This document shows, piece by piece, positions 55,335 through 63,121 of a stretch of 64,000 nucleotides of DNA; the first letter of the stretch is position 1, and each line of letters starts with the position of its first letter. Source of the stretch: Bradyrhizobium sp. 1 (lineage in GTDB: Bacteria > Pseudomonadota > Alphaproteobacteria > Rhizobiales > Xanthobacteraceae); assembly GCF_023073315.1 (NCBI RefSeq), contig NZ_JADPJH010000033.1:936659-1000658 (forward strand), read 5' to 3'. Position numbers and translations under genes: made by a program. The notes below the pieces were generated by a model, which saw only the letters and a program-made list of their open reading frames with translations, did no database searches and was not told where the DNA came from.

Positions 55335-55946
55335 CTAGTATCCGACCGTGAAACGCTGCCGCAGGTGGGCCGGCCGCTCGATCTCATCGGCCAGCGCAAT
55401 CGCGTAGTCGGCGAAGCTGATCCAGCTCTTGCCGTTCGCATCTGCGAGAAGCTGATCGGTCCCGAGCCGGAACTTGCCGGTGCGGGCCTCTTCGACAAAC
55501 AGGGCCGACGGCGAGATGAAGGTCCAGTTCAGCTCCTTTTCCTGCCGCAGCAGGTCAAGGAAAGCCCCGCCCGCCTCCGCCTCGGCCTTGTATTGGGCCG
55601 GAAAACCGGGGGTTGTGACCAGTTTCACGCCGGGCGCGACTTCCAGGCTGCCTGCGCCGCCGACGATGAGGTAACGACCGACAGCGGACGCCTTCGCGGC
55701 ACCAATCAGCTTGAGTGCGTCGCTGGCCAGGAAGTGCACGGAACTCACGGCGACGTCGTGCCCCGTCCACAGTTTGGCAAGGCCGGCCTGGTCGAGCACG
55801 TCGCCCTTGGTGGGGGTGACGTTCGGGAGGCCAGCGATCTTCTCGGGGTTCCGGGCGATGGCCGTGACCGCGTGGCCGCGGCGCGACAGTTCCTTGGTGA
55901 TCTCCGACCCGGCGCGGCCCGAGGCGCCGGCGACTGCGATTTTCAT
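55335..55946 (-). CDS. NAD(P)H-binding (NmrA-like) protein
   Basis: 203 residues. MKIAVAGASGRAGSEITKEL is an atypical-SDR NAD(P)-binding motif, and ELNWTFISPSALF fits SDR_a5/BVR-B-like proteins. No Y-x3-K catalytic pair is evident, so it may act as a flavin or biliverdin-type reductase or a redox sensor. Divergent from the HxlR regulator near 56098, with direct repeats in the gap. Confidence 0.85.
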   Translation of the reverse strand: MKIAVAGASGRAGSEITKELSRRGHAVTAIARNPEKIAGLPNVTPTKGDVLDQAGLAKLWTGHDVAVSSVHFLASDALKLIGAAKASAVGRYLIVGGAGSLEVAPGVKLVTTPGFPAQYKAEAEAGGAFLDLLRQEKELNWTFISPSALFVEEARTGKFRLGTDQLLADANGKSWISFADYAIALADEIERPAHLRQRFTVGY

Positions 55947-55968
55947 GGAAGGCTTCCTTTGCTTTGTA

Positions 55969-55986
55969 GTAACTAGCGGTAACTAG
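55969..55986. promoter_or_regulatory. direct repeats, possible HxlR operator
   Basis: GTAACTAG occurs twice, at 55969-55976 and 55979-55986, a spacing of 10 bp (one helical turn). It lies in the gap between the NmrA-like gene and the HxlR gene, a position suited to regulating one or both. Confidence 0.45.
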
Positions 55987-56097
55987 ATATCTAAAAGAAT
56001 GCTGGTGTTAAGAGAGCACTTTGTGCTTACCTGATTACGCAGGAGTAACCGGCGCGCGAGCCGGCAAGCGACTTGAATGGATCTTGAGGACCCCGAT

Positions 56098-56469
56098 ATG
56101 AAACCCGACGTCTATGCCGCGAACTGCCCCACGCGTCAGATCCTCGATCGCGTCGGCGACAAATGGGCGGTGCTGATCCTGTTGCTGCTGCGCGAGGAGC
56201 CGATGCGCTTCAATCAGTTGCGCCGAACGATTGAAGGCATTTCGCAGAAGATGCTGAGCCAGGTTCTCAAGTCACTCGAGCGCGACGGATTGATCAATCG
56301 CCGCGCCATCGCAACCGTGCCTGTCACGGTGGAGTATTCGATCACGCAGCTCGGCGTGACGCTCGCCGGCGCAGTCGATCCCTTGCGCGATTGGGCCGAG
56401 CAAAATCTGAAGGACGTGCTCGCCGCCCAGCGCCGCTACGACACGCAGTTGAAGGATGTAGCGGCGTAA
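56098..56469 (+). CDS. HxlR-family regulator, copy 2
   Basis: 123 residues. DRVGDKWAVLILLLLREEPM, RFNQLRRTIEGISQKMLSQV and LERDGLINRRAIATVPVTVE identify it. The conserved cysteine in ANCPTRQ near the N-terminus is typical of redox-sensing HxlR proteins. The frame opens at 56077, but GAGGA about eight bases before the ATG at 56098 favours the shorter form. Divergent from the NmrA-like gene; the two probably form a stress-response module. Ends five bases from fliX (convergent). Confidence 0.85.
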   Translation: MKPDVYAANCPTRQILDRVGDKWAVLILLLLREEPMRFNQLRRTIEGISQKMLSQVLKSLERDGLINRRAIATVPVTVEYSITQLGVTLAGAVDPLRDWAEQNLKDVLAAQRRYDTQLKDVAA

Positions 56470-56473
56470 GGCG

Positions 56474-56887
56474 CTACGCCTGCCCGGCCTTGGCGAGTTC
56501 GACCTCGACCCGCAGCTCGATCTCTGACAGCACGGAATCAAGTCCCGCATCGCCCGAGGACGATTTCAAATTCGCCGCAGCATCGCGCAGCCGCAGCACG
56601 GTCGACGCATCGAGATTGCCGGACAACAGCCCCATCTTGAGATCGTCGAGCACGTCGAGCGCGGTCTTGCCACGGGCAACCGAGCGCTTGCGGCGCTCGA
56701 CCGGATTCTCTTCGATGCCTTGCAGCGCGAGCAGCCCGTCGAGACTGGTAGCCGCCTTCGGTGCGGCAGCGCTCCGCGTCTCCTGCGCCGACGAGGTGTC
56801 GGGTAGCACGAAGGTGCCGGAGCCCGTCCGCCTGCCCTGGCTGGCCGGCGTTCCAAGCGTGGTGCCATTCGGTCCGTAGATGCGCAT
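56474..56887 (-). CDS. fliX: flagellar assembly regulator FliX
   Basis: 137 residues. The N-terminal MRIYGPNGTT with a Gly/Ser/Thr-rich first third and LDGLLALQGIEENPVERRKR are FliX features; ALDVLDDLKMGLLSGNLDAS follows. In Caulobacter FliX controls FlbD activity and so couples assembly to class III/IV flagellar transcription. Its divergent promoter region with flgI carries the palindrome thought to bind FlbD. Confidence 0.88.
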   Translation of the reverse strand: MRIYGPNGTTLGTPASQGRRTGSGTFVLPDTSSAQETRSAAAPKAATSLDGLLALQGIEENPVERRKRSVARGKTALDVLDDLKMGLLSGNLDASTVLRLRDAAANLKSSSGDAGLDSVLSEIELRVEVELAKAGQA

Positions 56888-56932
56888 CGCAGCAATCCGG
56901 GTGATCGATGCGCCACATTCGCCGTTTTATGG

Positions 56933-56947
56933 TTAACGACGCGTAAA
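56933..56947. promoter_or_regulatory. CtrA-like site between fliX and flgI
   Basis: TTAA-CGACGCG-TAAA, one mismatch from the CtrA consensus, just upstream of fliX. The preceding TATGG-TTAAC is shared with the flgB and flagellin promoters. Confidence 0.45.
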
Positions 56948-56952
56948 CAGCC

Positions 56953-56967
56953 CGGCAAAATCTGCCG
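56953..56967. promoter_or_regulatory. flagellar palindrome CGGCA-N5-TGCCG (copy 4)
   Basis: CGGCAAAATCTGCCG, a perfect 15-base palindrome between fliX and flgI, about 110 bp upstream of the candidate sigma-54 promoter of flgI. A further half-site (GGCGGCAG) follows directly. Confidence 0.55.
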
Positions 56968-57065
56968 ACAGGCGGCAGTTTCGCTCCTCAGGGAGAACGC
57001 CCGCTGACACCGGTCGAAACAGCTTTATTCAACCTATTCAACCGCCTAACCCCACTGCCCCGCGT

Positions 57066-57081
57066 TGGCACAGCGCTCGCA
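57066..57081 (+). promoter_or_regulatory. candidate sigma-54 promoter of flgI operon
   Basis: TGGCAC-AGCGC-TCGCA: exact -24 element, GG and GC ten bases apart, one mismatch in the -12 box. Nearly the same as the candidate upstream of flgF. Leader of about 75 bases to the flgI start. Confidence 0.5.
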
Positions 57082-57156
57082 AGGACAGCGTCGGACCAGC
57101 TCGTCATGGGAGTGTCGCAGATGGTCCGAGATTTGAGGAGCCTCGGGGAGCAGAGG

Positions 57157-58281
57157 ATGCCAGGCGTTCGTTGGGTAAGGATTTTTGCAGTGGCCTGCGC
57201 CGCGCTGTCAGCGCTGGCGCTCTCGGTCGCGTCTGCGGCTGCGACCTCGCGCATCAAGGATCTCGCCAATATCGAAGGCGTGCGGCAGAACCAGCTCATC
57301 GGCTACGGCCTCGTCGTCGGCCTCAACGGCACCGGCGACACCCTCAACAACATCCCCTTCACCAAGCAGTCGCTGCAAGCGATGCTCGAGCGCATGGGCG
57401 TCAACATCCGCGGCGCGACCATCCGCACCGGCAACGTCGCCGCCGTGATGGTGACCGGCAATCTGCCGGCCTTCGCCACCCAGGGCACGCGCATGGACAT
57501 CACCGTCTCCGCGCTCGGCGATGCCAAGGATCTGCGCGGCGGCACGCTGCTGGTCACGCCCCTGCTCGGCGCCGACGGCAACGTCTACGCGGTCGGACAG
57601 GGCTCGCTCGCGATCTCCGGGTTCCAGGCCGAAGGCGAAGCCGCGAAAATCGTGCGCGGCGTCCCGACCGTCGGCCGCATCGTCAACGGCGCCATCATCG
57701 AGCGCGAGATCGAGTTCGCACTCAACCGCTTGCCGAACGTGCGCCTCGCGCTGCGCAATGCCGACTTCACCACTGCCAAGCGCATCGCGGCCGCGATCAA
57801 CGACTATCTCGGCGTTAAGTCTGCCGAGCCGATCGACCCCTCGACGGTGCAGTTGTCGATCCCGCCGGAGTTCAAGGGCAACGTCGTTGCTTTCCTCACT
57901 GAGATCGAGCAGCTCCAGGTCGATCCCGATCTCGCCGCCAAGATCGTCATCGACGAGCGGAGCGGCATCATCGTGATGGGCCGCGACGTCCGCGTCGCCA
58001 CCGTCGCGGTGGCGCAGGGCAACCTCACCGTCACCATCTCCGAGAGCCCGCAGGTCAGCCAGCCCAACCCGCTGTCGCGCGGCCGCACCGTGGTCGCGCC
58101 GCGCAGCAGCGTCAGCGTCAGCGAGGACGGCAAGAAGCTGGCCCTCGTCAAGGACGGCGTCTCGCTGCAGCAGCTCGTCGACGGCCTCAATGGCCTCGGC
58201 ATCGGTCCCCGCGACATGATCAGCATCCTCCAGGCGATCAAGGCCGCCGGTGCGATCGAAGCCGACATCGAGGTAATGTGA
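57157..58281 (+). CDS. flgI: flagellar P-ring protein FlgI
   Basis: 374 residues, standard FlgI length. Signal peptide (to SAAATS), then RIKDLANIEGVRQNQLIGYG, GLNGTGDTLNNIPFTKQSLQ and the C-terminal GVSLQQLVDGLNGLGIGPRD-type motif with IQAIKAAGAIEADIEVM. FlgI forms the periplasmic P ring around the rod. GGGGAG seven bases before the ATG at 57157 favours this start. First gene of flgI-flgJ-flgN-like. Confidence 0.96.
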   Translation: MPGVRWVRIFAVACAALSALALSVASAAATSRIKDLANIEGVRQNQLIGYGLVVGLNGTGDTLNNIPFTKQSLQAMLERMGVNIRGATIRTGNVAAVMVTGNLPAFATQGTRMDITVSALGDAKDLRGGTLLVTPLLGADGNVYAVGQGSLAISGFQAEGEAAKIVRGVPTVGRIVNGAIIEREIEFALNRLPNVRLALRNADFTTAKRIAAAINDYLGVKSAEPIDPSTVQLSIPPEFKGNVVAFLTEIEQLQVDPDLAAKIVIDERSGIIVMGRDVRVATVAVAQGNLTVTISESPQVSQPNPLSRGRTVVAPRSSVSVSEDGKKLALVKDGVSLQQLVDGLNGLGIGPRDMISILQAIKAAGAIEADIEVM

Positions 58282-58649
58282 TGCAAACCAGCACCATCAA
58301 TACCCCGCGCGCCACCACATCGTCGGCTTTCTCCGTAGAAAGCCGCAACGGCCGCCCCGACTTCGAGCTCGCCGCCGCGCTTCAGAAGGTCTCGCCGCAG
58401 CAACAGGCGAAGTCGCAGAAGACCGCCACCGATTTCGAGGCGATGTTCCTCAACAGCATGTTCTCGCAGATGACGTCCGGCCTGAAGGGCGAAGGCCCGT
58501 TCGGCGACACGACCGGCACCGGCGTGTGGCGCTCGATGCTGACCGAGCAATATTCCAAGAACTTCGCCAAGGCTGGCGGCGTCGGGGTCGCCACCGAAGT
58601 CTACCGCACGCTCATCATGCAGCAGGCAAAAACGCTCCGCACGGCATAA
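58281..58649 (+). CDS. flgJ: rod-binding protein FlgJ (N-terminal domain only)
   Basis: 122 residues, containing only the rod-binding domain: KTATDFEAMFLNSMFSQMTS with GEGPFGDTTGTGVWRSMLTE. The muramidase domain of enterobacterial FlgJ is absent, as is usual in alphaproteobacteria, where a separate lytic enzyme opens the wall. The ATG overlaps the flgI stop by one base; a GTG three bases earlier is also possible. Confidence 0.9.
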   Translation: MQTSTINTPRATTSSAFSVESRNGRPDFELAAALQKVSPQQQAKSQKTATDFEAMFLNSMFSQMTSGLKGEGPFGDTTGTGVWRSMLTEQYSKNFAKAGGVGVATEVYRTLIMQQAKTLRTA

Positions 58650-58660
58650 GGTCAAACGAG

Positions 58661-59158
58661 ATGAACCAGTTCAATGCCTCACGTCCGCCGATGCAAGCGC
58701 AGCGCCCGAACACCGCGCCGGGCAACGCCGAGGCGCGCAAGGTCGCCGAGCAGCTGATGGATGCGATGAACGCCCTGCTCGCATTGATCGAGCACGAGAC
58801 CGAGCTCGTTCGCGCCGGCAAGGTCCGCGAGGCGATGACCCTCGAGAGCAAGAAGCAGGAACTGTCGCGAAACTATGTCAGCGCCGTCAGCGAGTTGAAG
58901 ACCAACCAGGCCCAGCTTGCGAAATCGGCGCCCGAGCTGCTCTCGACCTTGCATCGGCATCATGATGCGTTCCGCGCGATGCTCCAGGTCAATCTCACCG
59001 TACTCGCGACCGCACATGCGGTCTCCGAAAGCGTCGTGCGCGGCGTCAATGCCGAGATCCAGAAGCGCAACGTGCCGAATACCTATACGGCCGCAGGCCG
59101 CCGCGCGATTCCGGGCCCGCGCCACATCACCCCGCTCGCCGTCAGCCGCTCGCTCTGA
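58661..59158 (+). CDS. FlgN-like flagellar chaperone
   Basis: 165 residues, largely alpha-helical. NALLALIEHETELVRAGKVR and KKQELSRNYVSAVSELKTNQ match the FlgN family, which holds the hook-filament junction proteins FlgK and FlgL in the cytoplasm. The N-terminal 20 residues are Pro/Gln/Asn-rich and the last 25 residues are basic. It starts 11 bases after flgJ, so it closes the operon. Confidence 0.75.
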   Translation: MNQFNASRPPMQAQRPNTAPGNAEARKVAEQLMDAMNALLALIEHETELVRAGKVREAMTLESKKQELSRNYVSAVSELKTNQAQLAKSAPELLSTLHRHHDAFRAMLQVNLTVLATAHAVSESVVRGVNAEIQKRNVPNTYTAAGRRAIPGPRHITPLAVSRSL

Positions 59159-59196
59159 GCGCACGCGACAACAAGCGACAATTTTACGAAAAACCG

Positions 59197-59214
59197 CGCG
59201 GCGATATCGCCGCG
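59197..59214. repeat. 18-bp perfect palindrome after the flgN-like gene
   Basis: CGCGGCGATATCGCCGCG has no loop, so it can act as a short cruciform or protein-binding site. It lies 39 bases downstream of the flgN-like gene. Confidence 0.5.
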
Positions 59215-59317
59215 TGGTTAGCCACGTTTCCTTACCCGATGTTCAAACCTCGTGTTCCATGGTTGCGTATTGAGAGGGGTTGGGATTTGACTCACGCGAG
59301 GCAACCAGGAGGCTGCC

Positions 59318-59677
59318 ATGAGTACAGATTTCAGCATCAGGCCGGTGGGGATACCGGTCCCAACGCAGATCGTAACGACGTCGAATTCGGCGGCGAACGA
59401 GGCGGTGCAAACTGATTTGCCGGTGAGCCAGACGGTCGCCGCAAGCAATTCCAGCGCGCCTGCGCGCAATGATCTCCAGAGCAACGAGAACGTCTCGCGA
59501 CAGGTCGTGTTCGACCAGGCGGCCGCGTCTTTCGTGTTTCAGGTGGTCAACGACAGGACCGATGCAGTGGTCAACCAGTTCCCCGACGAAGCGATGCTGC
59601 GCCGGCGGGCCTATTTCCATGCAGAAGATCTGAAGTCCCAGCCCTCGCGTCCGCTCAATACGGACCTGAGCGCCTGA
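59318..59677 (+). CDS. FlaG-like flagellar protein
   Basis: 119 residues. An Asn/Ser/Thr/Gln-rich N-terminal part is followed by ASFVFQVVNDRTDAVVNQFP and DEAMLRRRAYFHAED. The F-x-V-x-D-x-TxxVVxQFP sequence is the FlaG core, a small protein often encoded next to flagellin genes and affecting filament length. A strong AGGAGG before the ATG is seen. It ends three bases from the convergent gene at 59681. Confidence 0.65.
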   Translation: MSTDFSIRPVGIPVPTQIVTTSNSAANEAVQTDLPVSQTVAASNSSAPARNDLQSNENVSRQVVFDQAAASFVFQVVNDRTDAVVNQFPDEAMLRRRAYFHAEDLKSQPSRPLNTDLSA

Positions 59678-59680
59678 CGA

Positions 59681-60049
59681 TCAGGTGTCGAGCGTGGCCT
59701 GCGCGGTATCGAGATAGGTCGAACCGGTCGCGGGATCGGTGGCGACGTTCTTGACCTGCGCCTTGCCGATATCGGTCAGCGTGAACTTGGTATTCCCGAA
59801 CCGGAACGAGCCGTCCTTGATCAGCACCTGCTGGTACTGGGACGTGCCTTCGCTCTGGTAGCGGATCTGCGCGCGAAAGCCGCTGACCTGCGAGACGTTC
59901 AGCGAGAATTTCTTGCCGTCGGAATAGGTCCCGGCCCAGCTGCCCTGATAGAGCGAGGAATCGACCGGGACATATTTGGACGAGCCCGAAGTGCTCGAAA
60001 GCACGTTGGACTTGTACGCGGTCGACAGGATGCTCAGGAGGTCGGCCAT
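59681..60049 (-). CDS. hypothetical protein of the flagellin region, 122 aa
   Basis: No family recognised. Ser/Thr/Tyr-rich N-terminal third, then a beta-rich domain (SLYQGSWAGTYSDGKKFSLN, QIRYQSEGTSQYQQVLIKDG). It follows flaF directly (12 bases), in the slot where flbT is found in many alphaproteobacteria, but there is no similarity to FlbT. It may be an exported or filament-associated protein. Probably real because of its tight linkage to flaF. Confidence 0.6.
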   Translation of the reverse strand: MADLLSILSTAYKSNVLSSTSGSSKYVPVDSSLYQGSWAGTYSDGKKFSLNVSQVSGFRAQIRYQSEGTSQYQQVLIKDGSFRFGNTKFTLTDIGKAQVKNVATDPATGSTYLDTAQATLDT

Positions 60050-60061
60050 GACAGGCCTCGA

Positions 60062-60430
60062 TCACGGGCGGCCGGAGAGCCCAGCCGCAATGTTCCGGTT
60101 GATCTCGATCAGCGGACGGAAATGATCGAACTGCGGGCTCATCTGGAGCGCGGCGGTCTGGCTCAGCACGAAGACGCTGATGTTGGCGATCTTCTGGCGG
60201 ACGTCGAGCGGCTGCGGATTGGTGTCACGCATCGCCTCGCTCAGGAAGATGGTCCAGAGCTTGCGGTTGAACATCAGCGCCTGCGTGGTCTGCTCGCTGA
60301 AGGGCTCGGCGTTGTTGATCGCGTCCTGGAGCTTGTTGGCGGCCTTGAGCAGAGTCTGCGCCTCGACGTCACGAGGAGATGCGGTGGTCGTTGCAACACG
60401 CGCGTAGGCCGAGGCAGCGGAATTCGACAT
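60062..60430 (-). CDS. flaF: flagellar biosynthesis regulator FlaF
   Basis: 122 residues. The family core TLLKAANKLQDAINNAEPFS and FNRKLWTIFLSEAMRDTNPQ is clear. In Caulobacter FlaF is needed for flagellin secretion/synthesis, together with the translational repressor FlbT. Start at the ATG at 60430. A CtrA-like site lies 75 bases upstream. FlbT is not encoded beside it. Confidence 0.9.
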   Translation of the reverse strand: MSNSAASAYARVATTTASPRDVEAQTLLKAANKLQDAINNAEPFSEQTTQALMFNRKLWTIFLSEAMRDTNPQPLDVRQKIANISVFVLSQTAALQMSPQFDHFRPLIEINRNIAAGLSGRP

Positions 60431-60504
60431 CAATCACACCTTGGAGGTTACCTAGCCCGTTGAACGCGCTTAAGGATTTCTTTCCCAACCCTAGGCAGCA
60501 CCGC

Positions 60505-60519
60505 TTAAGATTTGCTTAC
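60505..60519. promoter_or_regulatory. CtrA-like site upstream of flaF
   Basis: TTAA-GATTTGC-TTAC, one mismatch, 75 bases upstream of flaF. Confidence 0.4.
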
Positions 60520-60655
60520 GTGTGTGCTTGGAAGCACTCCGGATTATTACGGGTCCGAGAGTCCTTCATCGCGAAGCTAGATGCACACATGGACGCTGTA
60601 AACACGGCTCGCATGACGCGCATCATTCGCGGCTAATCCCGCCTTAGCGATCTCC

Positions 60656-60684
60656 ATAAAAACGGCGGAGCATGAGCCCCGCCG
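60656..60684 (-). terminator. intrinsic terminator of flagellin 1
   Basis: On the minus strand CGGCGGGGC-tcat-GCTCCGCCG is followed by TTTTTA, about 35 bases after the flagellin stop. Confidence 0.8.
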
Positions 60685-60717
60685 CGATATCTCGAGTAGC
60701 TATCTTGCGCTGCGAAA

Positions 60718-63003
60718 TTAGCGGAGCAGCTGGAGCACGCTCTGCTGCGACTGGTTGGCCAGCGACAGCGCGGAGACCGCGATCGACTGGCGGGTCGACA
60801 GCGCCTGGCTGTTGGCCGCTTCCTCGTTGGTGTCGGCGAGTGTCAGGTTGGACGAGCCGGTCTGCAGCACGTTGATCAGGTTCTTGGAGAAGTCCTGGCG
60901 CACCTGCACGATCGAGAGGTTCGAGCCGAGCGCTGAACCTTCCGAGCGTAGCGTGCTCGAGGCCGCATTCAGGCTGGTCAGCACCTTGTTGGTGGCGCCG
61001 TTGTCGATGAAGTCGGTGCCGGGGACGAGGTTGCTGAGCCCGAGACCCGCCGCATTGAACACCACGCCGTTGATGCCGAGCGTCGAGCTGCCGGTCTCGT
61101 TGAAGACCAGCTTCAGCGTGTCGCCGTTGAGCAGGTTGACACCGTTGAAGGACGAGTCCTGCGACGTGGTATCGATCTGCGCCAGGATGTTGTTGAACTG
61201 GCTGACCAGGCCCGAACGCGCCGTCTGCGCGACGGGATCCTGGACCGGCGGCTGTGCGGTGGTGAAGGCGAGCACGCCGGTGAGCGTGCCGCCGACGGCG
61301 CCACCCGCGGCCGTCGAGCCGAGGGTCGAAGAAGCGTATTCGTTGACGGTGGTCACCGTGAGCACGCCGTTGGCGTCGATTGTTGCGGTCAGGTGGTTGG
61401 CCTGAAGCTGCACGTTGAGCTGGTCGAGCGTCTTGACGGTTCCGTTGGTGCCGTCGCCGAAGGTGACGTTGACGGGCGTACCGCCATTGAACGAGGTGAA
61501 GGTCAGCGTCTTGCCGCTGACACCACCCACACCAGAAGTGCGCGCCGCGCTGAACGCGGTCGCCGTTCCCGTGTTGCCGCTGAGGCCGAACGCAGACAAC
61601 GCGTTGCCGGTGCCGGTGATCGAAAGGTCGGCGTTGATGCCGGTCGAGAGCGCCAGCTGGCCGCTCGAGTTCACCGACGACGGGATCTGGCCCGCGGTGG
61701 TCGTGAGAGACGCGGCACCAAGGAAGATGCTGGCGGTCTTGACGCCGGTGGCGAGGTCGATCGAGTTGAGCAGGTCGGTCAGCGTCGCGCTCTGAAGATA
61801 GACCGTCGAGTTGCCGTTTCCATCGGTGACGACATTGCCGTTGACGCCACCCGAAGTTACGCTGGCCGCCGACTGCGGCGTCTGGGCGTTCTTGAAGGTG
61901 ATGGTGTGACCATCGATGTTCAGCGTCGAGCCGTCCTGAACCAGGGATCCAAGCGAGCCGAGAGTTGTGGACCGAGCTGCCGACACGCTGGCATTGCCGG
62001 CGCCGGTCGCCGACGTCACGCCGAGAGCCTTGAGGAAGTCGGCTTTGCCGGTCACGTTCAGGTCTGCGCCCGTCGAGCTCTTCAGCGTTACGATGCCGGT
62101 GCCCGCGATGGACGATGCAGTCTGGAGCGTACCAACGGTCGTGCCGCTCACGGATATGGTCGCTGCGCCAGCGCTGATTGCCGCACTCTTGACACCACTT
62201 GCGAGGTCGATCGCGCTGAGGACGTCGTTGACCGTGGCCTTGGGCGCAGCGGCTGTCCCCATATAGACGATCGAGTCACCATTACCGTCAGTGGCGATGT
62301 TGCCGCTGGCGTCGAGGCCCCAACCGGTCGGCTGCGTCGTAGGCGCCCCGCCGGTGCGGAAGGTCACGGTCTTGCCATTGACGGTGATCGAGTCGCCGTC
62401 CGCAGGTGATGCGCCGAATGTCGTGGCGGGCGTGGAACCGAGAAGAGTGTCGGTGCCGACGAGGTTGGTGGTGGTGTCGGCAGCCTTGGCGGCCACGCCG
62501 GTCAGGGTGCCCGCGGTCGATCCGAGCGAGGCGCCGAGCGAAGCGCCCGACGTCACCGGCGTCACGCCACCAGGCGCACCAGTATAAAGCACGTTGCTGT
62601 TGGCGGTCGCACTCGCATAGGAGGTCGTGCCGCGCAGATCGGCCGGAGACGCGCCGGGAATGGTGGTCGAGACGTTCGATTTCGTGGAGTAGCCGACCGT
62701 AGTCTGAAGCGCCTGGTTGGCGATCGATTTCGCGCTGTCGATCAGCTTTTGCAGCGAGGTGATGCCGGTGTTGGCGGCCTGGAGCACCTGCACACCGTTG
62801 TTGATGCCGTCGAGCAGGTTGCCGATGTCGCTCGCCCGGTTGTCCAGCCCCTGTGCGGTGAAGAAGTTGGTGGGATTGTCGAGCGCCGTATTGACCTTCT
62901 TGCCGGTCGACAGGCGCTGCTGCGTCGTGGCCAGCAAGTCGGCCGTCGACTGCAGCGACAACAGGTTCTGGCGAACGGACGCCGAGAGAACGATGTTGGA
63001 CAT
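60718..63003 (-). CDS. fliC: flagellin 1, with a duplicated variable domain
   Basis: 761 residues. The N-terminal D0/D1 domain (SASVRQNLLSLQSTADLLAT, QRLSTGKKVNTALDNPTNFF) and C-terminal D1/D0 (LGSNLSIVQVRQDFSKNLIN, ANSQALSTRQSIAVSALSLA, QSVLQLLR) are classic flagellin. The middle (about 120-590) is a large variable insert in which an approximately 150-residue unit appears twice: ATDGNGDSIVY (238-248) with AIDLASGVK, then VTDGNGNSTVY (391-401) with SIDLATGVK. The protein is much longer than a typical 300-500-residue flagellin. Behind a perfect CtrA-type site; ended by a terminator. Confidence 0.95.
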   Translation of the reverse strand: MSNIVLSASVRQNLLSLQSTADLLATTQQRLSTGKKVNTALDNPTNFFTAQGLDNRASDIGNLLDGINNGVQVLQAANTGITSLQKLIDSAKSIANQALQTTVGYSTKSNVSTTIPGASPADLRGTTSYASATANSNVLYTGAPGGVTPVTSGASLGASLGSTAGTLTGVAAKAADTTTNLVGTDTLLGSTPATTFGASPADGDSITVNGKTVTFRTGGAPTTQPTGWGLDASGNIATDGNGDSIVYMGTAAAPKATVNDVLSAIDLASGVKSAAISAGAATISVSGTTVGTLQTASSIAGTGIVTLKSSTGADLNVTGKADFLKALGVTSATGAGNASVSAARSTTLGSLGSLVQDGSTLNIDGHTITFKNAQTPQSAASVTSGGVNGNVVTDGNGNSTVYLQSATLTDLLNSIDLATGVKTASIFLGAASLTTTAGQIPSSVNSSGQLALSTGINADLSITGTGNALSAFGLSGNTGTATAFSAARTSGVGGVSGKTLTFTSFNGGTPVNVTFGDGTNGTVKTLDQLNVQLQANHLTATIDANGVLTVTTVNEYASSTLGSTAAGGAVGGTLTGVLAFTTAQPPVQDPVAQTARSGLVSQFNNILAQIDTTSQDSSFNGVNLLNGDTLKLVFNETGSSTLGINGVVFNAAGLGLSNLVPGTDFIDNGATNKVLTSLNAASSTLRSEGSALGSNLSIVQVRQDFSKNLINVLQTGSSNLTLADTNEEAANSQALSTRQSIAVSALSLANQSQQSVLQLLR

Positions 63004-63078
63004 TGGCAGGTCTTCCTCTTGAACCGGATACGAATCGGCCGCGCGGGTCTGGAAGCGGGCTTTTGTCCAGTCTTAGGA

Positions 63079-63120
63079 CCTGTCCTTTAAAGTATGGTTA
63101 ACGGCCACTTAAGGGACAGG
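63079..63120. promoter_or_regulatory. inverted repeat in the flagellin 1 leader/promoter
   Basis: CCTGTCCTTTAA ... TTAAGGGACAGG, 11 of 12 positions paired, with an 18-base spacer. It overlaps the CtrA-type site. Located 76-117 bases upstream of the start codon, it could be an operator or, if transcribed, a leader hairpin. Confidence 0.5.
63098..63112. promoter_or_regulatory. perfect CtrA-type site upstream of flagellin 1
   Basis: TTAA-CGGCCAC-TTAA in the flagellin promoter region, preceded by TATGG as at flgB and fliX. A second near-match (TTAA-TGGGGGG-TTAG) lies at 63122-63136, 24 bp away. Confidence 0.65.
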
Positions 63121-63121
63121 G

